Shown here in pieces: positions 21,315 through 27,441 of a DNA stretch of 27,441 nucleotides. The notes under the pieces were generated by a model. The model was not told the DNA's origin. It was given only the letters and a program-made list of their open reading frames with translations, and searched no databases. The translations under genes and the position numbers were made by a program. The DNA comes from a virus. Position 1 is the stretch's first letter; the number at the start of each line of letters is the position of its first letter. Location: positions 1 to 27,441 of IMG/VR virus record IMGVR_UViG_3300025101_000140; one strand, 5' to 3'.

Positions 21315-21599
21315 TTACCATTTAACTTTGTCAGCCCAATAAGCTGCAGACATTTTACCTTTTCTAATATTCTTACCGTGCCTAGCTTTAAAAGATTTAC
21401 GTTTAGCTTTCATTCTAGCTGACTCACCTGCTTTAGGTTTACCTGCAGTCTTTGCTCCTTTTTGACCAAACCTAATTGTTTTTATTTTAGTACCTTCTTT
21501 TGCTACAACAATGTGAGACTTCTTAGGATGATTAGGAGTTCTTTTTGGTTTATTATATCCAGATACTCCAGCTCTTTTTAATCTAGAATCTTTAGACAT
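21315..21599 (-). CDS. Small basic conserved phage protein, DUF6321-like
   Basis: A 94-residue protein rich in Lys and Arg. The series SRLKRAGVSGYNKPKRTPNH, then KKSHIVVAKEG, IKTIRFGQKGAKTAGKPKAG and MKAKRKSFKARHGKNI, ending KMSAAYWADKVKW, is a conserved pattern I recall as DUF6321 from marine viruses and some cellular genomes. The name and the number are from memory. Its function is unknown; the basic, ribosomal-protein-like composition suggests nucleic acid contact. It opens the small-gene block, sharing its first base with the 453-residue gene's stop. Confidence 0.7.
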   Translation of the reverse strand: MSKDSRLKRAGVSGYNKPKRTPNHPKKSHIVVAKEGTKIKTIRFGQKGAKTAGKPKAGESARMKAKRKSFKARHGKNIRKGKMSAAYWADKVKW

Positions 21600-22960
21600 T
21601 AAGCTAACCTATAATCTTGATTTCCTCTTAAGTCTAGTTGTTGTCTTTCAAAACCATCTGCAAGAGTTTTAGTTAATAACGCACCACTTTTATTGTAACT
21701 TCCTTTTGTATCTCCATAACTAGAATTAAATGCATTTAAAGAAGCATCACCATATCCAGTTTGACCATATGCATATTGTTCTTCATCAGCTGATGCTGCT
21801 AAATAAGAACTAGCATAATCTAATGCTTTAGTTTTACCTTTATCAAGTAAACTAGAACCACTTTCTACAGCACTAGAATCAAACACAGGAACATCTCCTA
21901 CATTAGTATAACTTCCTGTATTAAACATAGAGACATCACTGACACCTCCTTTTGCAGAAGTAAGTTTTGCTTTTGCACCAGTATAACTATACCCACCTGG
22001 AGCACCAGGAGCATCACCTGGATTAAATGCAAAGTCTCCTGATGTAGCATAATCAATATCATATACAGTACTAACTTTACCTGGTCCTGCAACTTGTTCT
22101 ACTGATACCATACCATTATTTTTTGTATATTGATGTGCACTATAATCATCAAGTTTGTATTGTTGTTTAATAGTGTTATGATACTTTTGAGCATCAGCTG
22201 TCATTTGATTATAAATACCTGTTTTGTTCCAAGCTGCGTTTAAAATTTTATATGACTGTGCATTAGCAGCGTTAGCTACTGCCGCATTAACACCTCCAGT
22301 TTGAACTACACCACTAGCACCTGCAACAAGACCAGACTGTCCTGGAATTGTAGCTGCAGATTTAAATACTTGTTGAGCAACTGTACCAGGAGCACCACGA
22401 GCACCAGTTAAAACAGTTTGAGATACAAATTTTTGTGTACCCATTCCTGCTTTACCAGTAAGCACATCTTTAGTTCCTCCTAAAAAATTACCCCAACCTT
22501 CAGCAAAGTTTCCTTTACCAAAACTTCCTATAGTTTTAGATAATGTTTGAGTTATACCTTTATAAGTACTACCTACAAATTGAGCACCTCTATAAGCATA
22601 ACTTCCTAAAGTTTTCATAGCACCTGTTAGTCCTGAAGTAAATCCAGGGGCCATTCCTCCAGGCATAAGAAAACTTCCAAGGTTACCCCATGCTGTACTA
22701 GCTATACCACTTAAACCTCCAAGTAACCAAGGCATAGCAAAAGACATGGCCATCATACCTATTGGTCCTATCTTATTACTAAACTTAGCAAACTTAGTTA
22801 TTGCACTTTTACCGAATTTTTCAATTCCTTTCCATGCGTCTTTAGCAAGTCCTTTTATTCCTTTAGCAACTTTTTTAACAACTTTAGTAATAGGATTTTT
22901 TTTAACAATCTTTTTTACTTTTTTAACTGCTTTTTTTACTTTTTTAACAAACGAACCCAT
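21599..22960 (-). CDS. Virion-type protein with lysine-rich N-terminus
   Basis: A 453-residue protein. The first 45 residues have repeated VKK units (MGSFVKKVKKAVKKVKKIVK), one or two strongly cationic helices, followed by a hydrophobic Gly/Met-rich stretch at about 65-90 (IGMMAMSFAMPWLLGGLSG). The rest is Gly, Ser, Ala and Tyr rich with few charges, typical of virion proteins. Such a tail could bind DNA or insert in membranes on ejection. The ATG at 22960 is nine bases after GGAG and the gene overlaps the HlyC-like gene by 17 bases, so the two are probably co-translated. I know no characterised homologue. Confidence 0.62.
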   Translation of the reverse strand: MGSFVKKVKKAVKKVKKIVKKNPITKVVKKVAKGIKGLAKDAWKGIEKFGKSAITKFAKFSNKIGPIGMMAMSFAMPWLLGGLSGIASTAWGNLGSFLMPGGMAPGFTSGLTGAMKTLGSYAYRGAQFVGSTYKGITQTLSKTIGSFGKGNFAEGWGNFLGGTKDVLTGKAGMGTQKFVSQTVLTGARGAPGTVAQQVFKSAATIPGQSGLVAGASGVVQTGGVNAAVANAANAQSYKILNAAWNKTGIYNQMTADAQKYHNTIKQQYKLDDYSAHQYTKNNGMVSVEQVAGPGKVSTVYDIDYATSGDFAFNPGDAPGAPGGYSYTGAKAKLTSAKGGVSDVSMFNTGSYTNVGDVPVFDSSAVESGSSLLDKGKTKALDYASSYLAASADEEQYAYGQTGYGDASLNAFNSSYGDTKGSYNKSGALLTKTLADGFERQQLDLRGNQDYRLA

Positions 22961-23399
22961 AATTTTTTTCTCCTTTTGTAAATGCGTGTCCTATTTTTTT
23001 AACTTTTGTTTGACCAAACTTATCTTGTCCAAGTCTTATCCAATTTATTTTTTTCTTATCTCCAAATTTTTCTGCAAGATTTCTTTGTGTCCATCTATGT
23101 AATGTTAAAATATTTCCGTCATTACATATTGTATCCATATGCCATATATGTTTACCGTTATTCCACCAACTATCATCTTCTATCATTCCAGTTTTTTTAA
23201 ACTTATTAGCTGAGTCTGTATTCATAAAAGCCCAACTAGTATAAGCAAAAGGTATATCTCCTCTTCTAAAAACTCTATATTGATTAAGTTTTATTGGTGG
23301 TAAAACTTGTTGTAAGATGTGTTCTACATCTCCTTTAAATATATTTTTATAAACTTTTGCAGTTGACATTAAATGAACTGCAGCTTCTACATCATTCAT
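22944..23399 (-). CDS. HlyC/RTX toxin acyltransferase-like protein
   Basis: A 151-residue protein that by eye follows the HlyC (toxin-activating lysine acyltransferase) pattern: HILQQVLPPIKLNQYRVF matches the VLPAI..NQY block, DIPFAYTSWAFMN matches YPVAYCSWANLS, and NGKHIWHMDTIC matches SGDRKWFIDWIA. Asp89 fits catalytic Asp92 of E. coli HlyC. The other catalytic residue, His23 of SPLHRNW, aligns with Tyr17 in TAKVYKNIF, so activity may be changed or another His (9, 27) may serve. HlyC moves a fatty acyl group from acyl carrier protein to toxin lysines. The gene directly precedes and overlaps a lysine-rich virion gene. Confidence 0.72.
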   Translation of the reverse strand: MNDVEAAVHLMSTAKVYKNIFKGDVEHILQQVLPPIKLNQYRVFRRGDIPFAYTSWAFMNTDSANKFKKTGMIEDDSWWNNGKHIWHMDTICNDGNILTLHRWTQRNLAEKFGDKKKINWIRLGQDKFGQTKVKKIGHAFTKGEKNYGFVC

Positions 23400-23404
23400 T
23401 ATTT

Positions 23405-25432
23405 TTATAATAAAGTTATAGCGTAACTTGCTAAATTTTTAATAGCAGTATATCTATCTTTTTCTGCAGATTGTTCATTACCTAAAGCTGCAATAGCTAC
23501 TTTAGCTTTTCTGTCTTGGTCATTTTCAGATGCTTCATATTCCCATTTAGCTGCATCTCTCATTTCTTGCCATAAAAAAGATAAACCTTGATTACTTAAA
23601 TTAAATGCATTCATAGCATTAGCTTGATTAACTGCATTTACACCTGCAGTATTAGCTGTATTTGTTTGTCTTCTCCATTGTACATTTGATTGCTCAATAG
23701 CCATAGAGTTTTGAATATTAAATTGGTCTTTTTGAAAAGCTAAATTAGAATTAAATTGGTCTATTTGTGTATTAAGTTGGTCAGTTAATTTTTCTGCTTC
23801 AAGTTGATTACCAGCATTAACTTGTGCTACTTGATTTTTTTGAGTAGCATTAAACTGAGACATAGCATCAGCACGAGCAGAATTTTGTTGAGCAATATTA
23901 GCTGCAAGATTAGCCATAAACTGGTCAGTTTGTGATTGACTAGTAGCATTAAATTGTCTAGATGCATTATTAGCAGCTTGGTCAGATAACATAGCTTGTT
24001 GTCTTTGTTGTGCAGTTAACATAGCAGCTTGTTGATTATTACTAAGATTAGTCATATCAAGATTTAAAAATGCTTGTGCATTTAATACTTGAGCTTGTTG
24101 TCTATTATTTAATTCAGACATATCCATAGCTGCAAGATTAGCTGCGTTTTGCATAACAGCTTGTTGAGAATTATTTAAATTTTGTAATCCAAATGTTCTA
24201 AATAAATTAGAGTTAGATATAACAGCTTGTTGTTTATTATTAAGATTAAGAACATCAAGACCTGCAATAGTTTGAGCATTAGCAAGAGCAACTGACTGTT
24301 TGTTATTCATTCCTGCTAACTCCATTTGTTGTTGGAGCTGTGCATTAGTTACTGCACCTTGTTGATTATTAGCAAGGTTTTGTAATCTTACTGCTTGTTG
24401 TTGTTGTGCAGTTGCAATAATAGATTGTTGTTGATTACCAAGATTAGCCATTAACAACTGTTGTGTATTACCTGCAGTTTCTATAGCAGCTTGTTGTTGA
24501 AATTGTGCACCAGTTAACTGTGCTTGAAATTGTTGTTGTTTAGTTAGTACTTCAGCTTGTTGTTGATTGTTAAGATTAGCCATAGCAGCTTGTTGTAACT
24601 GTGTAGCATTTGCTTGTGCAATAGGAATAGCACTTTGAATAATAGCATTTACTAAAGCTTCTCTACCAATAGAAGAACGACTCATTCCTCTTGATGCAAG
24701 ATTTTTATCTACAGCTTCAACTGCTCCTCTTGCCCATGTAGGAATAGTACCACTATCAATACCATCTAATAATTTTTCCATTTGACCTGACACAAGTGTA
24801 TCAGCAGGAAGTGAAGCTATCTGTGCATTAACCGCAGCAGGCTGACTAACAGTAGCAGCAGTTATAGCAGAAGGATTAGTTCCTATAGCTCTACTAATAT
24901 TACCTGGAAGACCTGCAGTTTGTGCAGTAATAGTTGCTTTCTGTCCAGTAATAGCAGCAGATAAAGTTTGCGGATTAACATTACCTTGTGCTGCTTGAGC
25001 AATAGCTTGAGATACAGGATTAGCTGTAGCAGCTGTAGCAGTACCAGTTACAGTTCCTCTTGTTTGAGCAGCTACTTGTCTATTTGCAGCTAGGTTAGCT
25101 TGTGTAGCTCCAGTTGCAGCAGTTGGAGTTCCTACAGTAGCAGCAGTCATTGTTCTTTGAGTTAAAGCACTAGGAGCACTTGTAGCTGATGTCTGTCCAG
25201 CTGCAGCTGTAATATTAGCAGGTGCTGTTACTTTTTGTTGTCCTGCAGTAGTAGTTCCAGCAGCTGTAGGAGATTTCATTAGTTCATTAGATTGAACAGT
25301 TTGCTTTGTATATTTTTGTTTAGCTGCTGCTGCTATCTTAGGGTCAGATACCTGGTCACTAAGATAATTAGGTATTGCTGTATTTTTTATCATCCCTCTA
25401 GCTCTGGATTCGCTTGGTATCTTACTTGCCAT
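23405..25432 (-). CDS. Ala/Gln-rich virion protein with nine 22-residue repeats
   Basis: A 675-residue protein. Residues about 55-215 are low-complexity Ala/Thr/Gln. A short ordered-looking section (about 215-285) follows, including LLDGIDSGTIPTWARG and RGMSRSSIGREALVNAI. Residues 287-484 are nine gap-free 22-residue units of the LNNxQQA type. The C-terminal 190 residues are Asn/Gln-rich helix with FNAT repeats and a charged end. I recall similar Gln/Asn-rich repeat proteins in the virion operons of marine podoviruses and myoviruses. It may be an internal core or ejected protein. The start follows the 47-residue gene by two bases, and it lies five bases before the HlyC-like gene. Confidence 0.68.
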   Translation of the reverse strand: MASKIPSESRARGMIKNTAIPNYLSDQVSDPKIAAAAKQKYTKQTVQSNELMKSPTAAGTTTAGQQKVTAPANITAAAGQTSATSAPSALTQRTMTAATVGTPTAATGATQANLAANRQVAAQTRGTVTGTATAATANPVSQAIAQAAQGNVNPQTLSAAITGQKATITAQTAGLPGNISRAIGTNPSAITAATVSQPAAVNAQIASLPADTLVSGQMEKLLDGIDSGTIPTWARGAVEAVDKNLASRGMSRSSIGREALVNAIIQSAIPIAQANATQLQQAAMANLNNQQQAEVLTKQQQFQAQLTGAQFQQQAAIETAGNTQQLLMANLGNQQQSIIATAQQQQAVRLQNLANNQQGAVTNAQLQQQMELAGMNNKQSVALANAQTIAGLDVLNLNNKQQAVISNSNLFRTFGLQNLNNSQQAVMQNAANLAAMDMSELNNRQQAQVLNAQAFLNLDMTNLSNNQQAAMLTAQQRQQAMLSDQAANNASRQFNATSQSQTDQFMANLAANIAQQNSARADAMSQFNATQKNQVAQVNAGNQLEAEKLTDQLNTQIDQFNSNLAFQKDQFNIQNSMAIEQSNVQWRRQTNTANTAGVNAVNQANAMNAFNLSNQGLSFLWQEMRDAAKWEYEASENDQDRKAKVAIAALGNEQSAEKDRYTAIKNLASYAITLL
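23981..24574 (-). repeat. Nine tandem 66-base coding repeats (22 residues each)
   Basis: Within the 675-residue protein, nine consecutive units of exactly 22 residues run from residue 287 to 484 without insertion or deletion. Well conserved units include LNNKQQAVISN, LNNSQQAVMQN and LNNRQQAQVLN at their starts, with Leu or Met at position 1, Asn at 2 or 3, Gln at 5-6 and Asn/Ala/Gln at 11-13. Protein similarity is higher than DNA identity, so the repeat is old and kept by selection. Confidence 0.8.
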
Positions 25433-25434
25433 AA

Positions 25435-25578
25435 CTATCTTCTCTTTCCTTGTCCTCTATACTTTTTAAAACTTGCTTTCTTTTTTTTATTCATAGTACT
25501 AGTTATTGGATTACGACCTATTGAAGTTCCTTTTAATACAGGAACATGCCCTTCTTGTGATTTCCAAATTTTTGCCAT
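25435..25578 (-). CDS. Small basic protein, 47 residues, unknown
   Basis: MAKIWKSQEGHVPVLKGTSI to YRGQGKRR. The first part looks like a short beta structure and the second (MNKKKKASFKKYRGQGKRR) is almost wholly basic. It starts two bases after the XhlA-like gene's stop and ends two bases before the 675-residue gene. I recall small proteins with a basic tail like this in marine phages but know no function. Confidence 0.55.
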   Translation of the reverse strand: MAKIWKSQEGHVPVLKGTSIGRNPITSTMNKKKKASFKKYRGQGKRR

Positions 25579-25579
25579 A

Positions 25580-25783
25580 CTACATTAAACTTCTTACAAT
25601 AAGGTAACACATCTGAGCAAAAACAGTTCCGCCTACTACCCATATAAACTTTGATAGTCTATCAATATCTTGAGACATGTGTTCAAGATGGTTATCTTTT
25701 ATAGTGTCTATTTTTTGATGAATTAATTTTAAATCACCTTCTATACGAATAATGGCTTCTTTGTTTTCTTGCTCAGTTGACAT
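25580..25783 (-). CDS. XhlA-like (haemolysin/holin family) small membrane protein
   Basis: A 67-residue protein. Residues 1-43 are a charged coiled coil (AIIRIEGDLKLIHQKIDTIK and on), then one membrane segment at about 45-65 (FIWVVGGTVFAQMCYLIV). This is the layout of the XhlA family of phage and Bacillus PBSX-like lysis proteins, which anchor to the membrane and work with a holin. It lies in the structural operon between two small genes, at a distance from the other lysis candidate at 10901-11338. A different membrane role is possible. Confidence 0.6.
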   Translation of the reverse strand: MSTEQENKEAIIRIEGDLKLIHQKIDTIKDNHLEHMSQDIDRLSKFIWVVGGTVFAQMCYLIVRSLM

Positions 25784-25787
25784 AGTA

Positions 25788-26006
25788 TTAACTTTCTTTT
25801 TTAACTTCTTCTTTAACTTCGGTAGAAAGTTCTTTAACTTCTTCTTGAAGAATAGAAGAGTAATGACTAACTAATATATCTAAGTTATTTAAATCTGCTA
25901 ACACAGCATTTTTTTTCTGTGCTAAAGTTTGTAACTGTGCAAATGAAAACTTACCTTTATCATTTAGTTTAGTTTCATCATATTCTTTATCGTCTAATTT
26001 AAACAT
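25788..26006 (-). CDS. DUF6447-like small protein
   Basis: A 72-residue protein, MFKLDDKEYDETKLNDKGK to KKES. The start pattern FKLDDKEYDE.KL.DKGK..F.QLQ.L is one I recall as DUF6447 in marine phages; the name is from memory. A helix of about 30 residues (AQLQTLAQKKNAVLADLNNL) follows, and the tail is Glu/Lys alternating. No function is known. It lies in the tail-fibre end of the virion operon and is four bases before the XhlA-like gene. Confidence 0.6.
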   Translation of the reverse strand: MFKLDDKEYDETKLNDKGKFSFAQLQTLAQKKNAVLADLNNLDILVSHYSSILQEEVKELSTEVKEEVKKES

Positions 26007-26042
26007 TTATTATTGTCCTTTTTCTTCGCCCAATAATTTTTA

Positions 26043-26342
26043 TTAATCGCTTAATGTGCTAACATCAAAACTATTGTCAACTGTATCAACTGCTGGTGGG
26101 TTTTGGTGTACGTTATGTTTCTTTGCAAACATATCATCCCAATGTGCCTCATCCATAAGTGTCAACAGTTCAGCTTTTGTATAATCACCTGGTACTTTTG
26201 ATGGTGCATCTATCTTTTCAGATTTATTAAATGTATGAGAAAAGTCACCGTCAGTATATTTATACTCAACGGACCATTCTGTTACATTACCATCAGCATT
26301 TACTTTAGGTTTAGCTGATATCCATGTTTTAGTTACTGCCAT
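26043..26342 (-). CDS. Small conserved phage protein, perhaps DUF7936-like
   Basis: A 99-residue protein, MAVTKTWISAKPKVNADGNV to VSTLSD, one base after the tail fibre's stop. The first half is beta-rich (VTEWSVEYKYTDGDFSHTF), the second half helical (TKAELLTLMDEAHWDDMFAK) with an acidic tail. I recall similar proteins next to tail-fibre genes of cyanophages, where they may be minor virion proteins; I think of DUF7936 but cannot check. A role with the fibre is suggested only by position. Confidence 0.55.
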   Translation of the reverse strand: MAVTKTWISAKPKVNADGNVTEWSVEYKYTDGDFSHTFNKSEKIDAPSKVPGDYTKAELLTLMDEAHWDDMFAKKHNVHQNPPAVDTVDNSFDVSTLSD

Positions 26343-26343
26343 A

Positions 26344-27441
26344 TTATTCTCCTTTTAGAGTGTTTACTTCATTTTGTAGAGTTGTTACTTGAGCCGACAA
26401 CTCTTGTACGGCTTTTATTAATGGTACAGTCAGTGTAGCATATTCAATAGACTGTTTGCTTGAGTATGCAACTTTATGTCCAGAAAAACTAACACCAAGT
26501 TCATTACAAACAGCTTCAAGTTCTTGAGCTATTAAACCATCAAATACATTATCTTTTTCTTCTTCTTTAATTGGTTTTTTATTACCATCTTCAAAGATAT
26601 CAGCATACTCCGCTGGATTACGCCTTTTAAATTTTCGAGGTTTTAGTTTGTTTACAAAATCTAATCCTAAATCTCCATCAACAATATCTTTTTTTATTCT
26701 TTCATCAGAGTATGTGCTAAAAGAAACTTGTCCTTTAATTGCAGTAACATTTGTGTTTCCAATATGTACTTCATTACCTTGTCCTGATGTTATGTCAGAA
26801 CCAAGGATAGTTGTATTATCTTCATTGTCTGCTGATGAATGAGGTCTTGAATTATAACCTACAATAGTACAATTATCTCCACTACCTACATAAGAAGCAC
26901 CAGCATCCCTACCTATCAAGGTATTATTATTTCCAGTGTCCATTCCAGTTGCGGCAAGCCTGCCTACTACAACATTTCCAATTCCTGAAGTTAAATCGTT
27001 CGCTGCCTCCTCACCAATTAATATGTTTTTATTACCAGAATTAACCCCTACTCCAGCATTTTTACCTATGCAAACATTTTCAGAACCGCCAACAATTCCA
27101 TTACCAGCTTGCATACCTAATGTAGTATTATTATTGCCAGTCATACTATTAGCAGACATAGAATTATAACCTATTGCAGTATTATTATCACCAGACGTTA
27201 ATCCATCTAAAGCATAGTTACCTACTGCTACGTTAAATTCTCCACCAGCTACTGAGCCACCAAGTGCGTGAGTACCAATAGCTAAGTTATGGTTTTCGGT
27301 ATCTGCATCATCATACGTTGTATAACCAATGGCAATAACATGACTGCCTGTTGTATTTTGTTCTGCTGCTTGATAACCAATAGCAATAGTTTCAGACATA
27401 CTTGTTGCTTCTTTTGCTGCTTCTTTTCCTATAGCAACATT
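26344..27441 (-). CDS. Tail fibre with YadA-like repeats and S74 intramolecular chaperone (partial)
   Basis: The frame stays open to the window edge: before the Met at 27399 it reads NVAIGKEAAKEATS, another repeat unit with no ribosome site, so the gene continues beyond the window. The visible 365 residues hold repeated N..AIG..A or N...IG elements (for example DNNTAIGYNS, ENVCIGKNAG, NKNILIGEEA), the left-handed beta-roll repeats of trimeric adhesins. The C-terminal 125 residues from STYSDERIKKDI are a Peptidase_S74 chaperone domain (GLIAQELEAV, YATLTVPLIKAVQELSAQ). Ser231 (counting from that Met) fits the self-cleaving Ser. It folds a trimeric receptor-binding fibre and then cuts itself off. 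Confidence 0.9.
   Translation of the reverse strand, partial: NVAIGKEAAKEATSMSETIAIGYQAAEQNTTGSHVIAIGYTTYDDADTENHNLAIGTHALGGSVAGGEFNVAVGNYALDGLTSGDNNTAIGYNSMSANSMTGNNNTTLGMQAGNGIVGGSENVCIGKNAGVGVNSGNKNILIGEEAANDLTSGIGNVVVGRLAATGMDTGNNNTLIGRDAGASYVGSGDNCTIVGYNSRPHSSADNEDNTTILGSDITSGQGNEVHIGNTNVTAIKGQVSFSTYSDERIKKDIVDGDLGLDFVNKLKPRKFKRRNPAEYADIFEDGNKKPIKEEEKDNVFDGLIAQELEAVCNELGVSFSGHKVAYSSKQSIEYATLTVPLIKAVQELSAQVTTLQNEVNTLKGE

Noticed and set aside
23981-24574. Regularly spaced similar DNA repeats resembling a CRISPR array
   Set aside because: The 66-base units are in frame within a long protein and vary at the DNA level while the protein pattern is kept; there are no identical repeats with unique spacers.
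26344-27399. Treating the Met at 27399 as the start of the tail fibre
   Set aside because: The frame is open upstream to the window edge and encodes another AIG repeat; there is no ribosome site before that Met.

Overview
The window is one contiguous piece of an AT-rich, densely coded tailed-phage genome. The gene content points to a lytic short-tailed (T7-like podovirus) marine phage of an alphaproteobacterium such as SAR11, Roseobacter or SAR116. The basis is a T7-type replication set (gp2.5-like SSB, gp4-like primase-helicase, gp3-like endonuclease, family A polymerase), a cobalamin-dependent ribonucleotide reductase, and small basic proteins I recall mainly from marine cyanophages and pelagiphages. 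Host assignment is inference. No integrase or phage RNA polymerase is visible. Terminase, portal, capsid and tail-tube genes must lie outside the window if present.

Layout: two convergent arms. The right-reading arm (1 to 10674) begins with a block of small early genes, several overlapping by a few bases, plus a possible PD-(D/E)XK nuclease. A 195-base AT-rich non-coding region follows (2064-2258), bracketed by two perfect sigma70-type promoters and a candidate replication origin. Then come SSB, primase-helicase (with a likely internal start giving a helicase-only form), DNA polymerase, exonuclease, a small conserved gene, endonuclease I, two small genes, class II ribonucleotide reductase, a small gene and a gamma-glutamylcyclotransferase-like protein. 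Together these degrade and recycle nucleotides, supply dNTPs and replicate the phage DNA.

The left-reading arm (27441 down to 10671) carries virion and lysis functions: a tail fibre with YadA-like repeats and an S74 chaperone (cut by the window edge), three small proteins including an XhlA-like membrane protein, a 675-residue protein with nine exact 22-residue repeats, an HlyC-like acyltransferase, a lysine-tailed virion protein, a block of ten small mostly basic genes, three further virion-type proteins including a 1227-residue one, and a virion protein with a lysozyme-like domain. An Hsp20 gene follows with its own perfect promoter and a structured leader, then an 18-residue cationic peptide gene, a holin-like membrane protein and a small exported protein. 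The two arms meet with stop codons overlapping in the four bases TTAG and no intervening terminator.

Four host-type promoters were seen (three perfect TTGACA/TATAAT or nearly so with 17-base spacing, one with 16). This fits reliance on host RNA polymerase. The features most worth follow-up are the HlyC-like gene coupled to a lysine-rich virion protein, the duplicated translation start in the primase, the origin-like region, the Hsp20 leader, the 18-residue peptide and the apparently split DUF5872-type protein.
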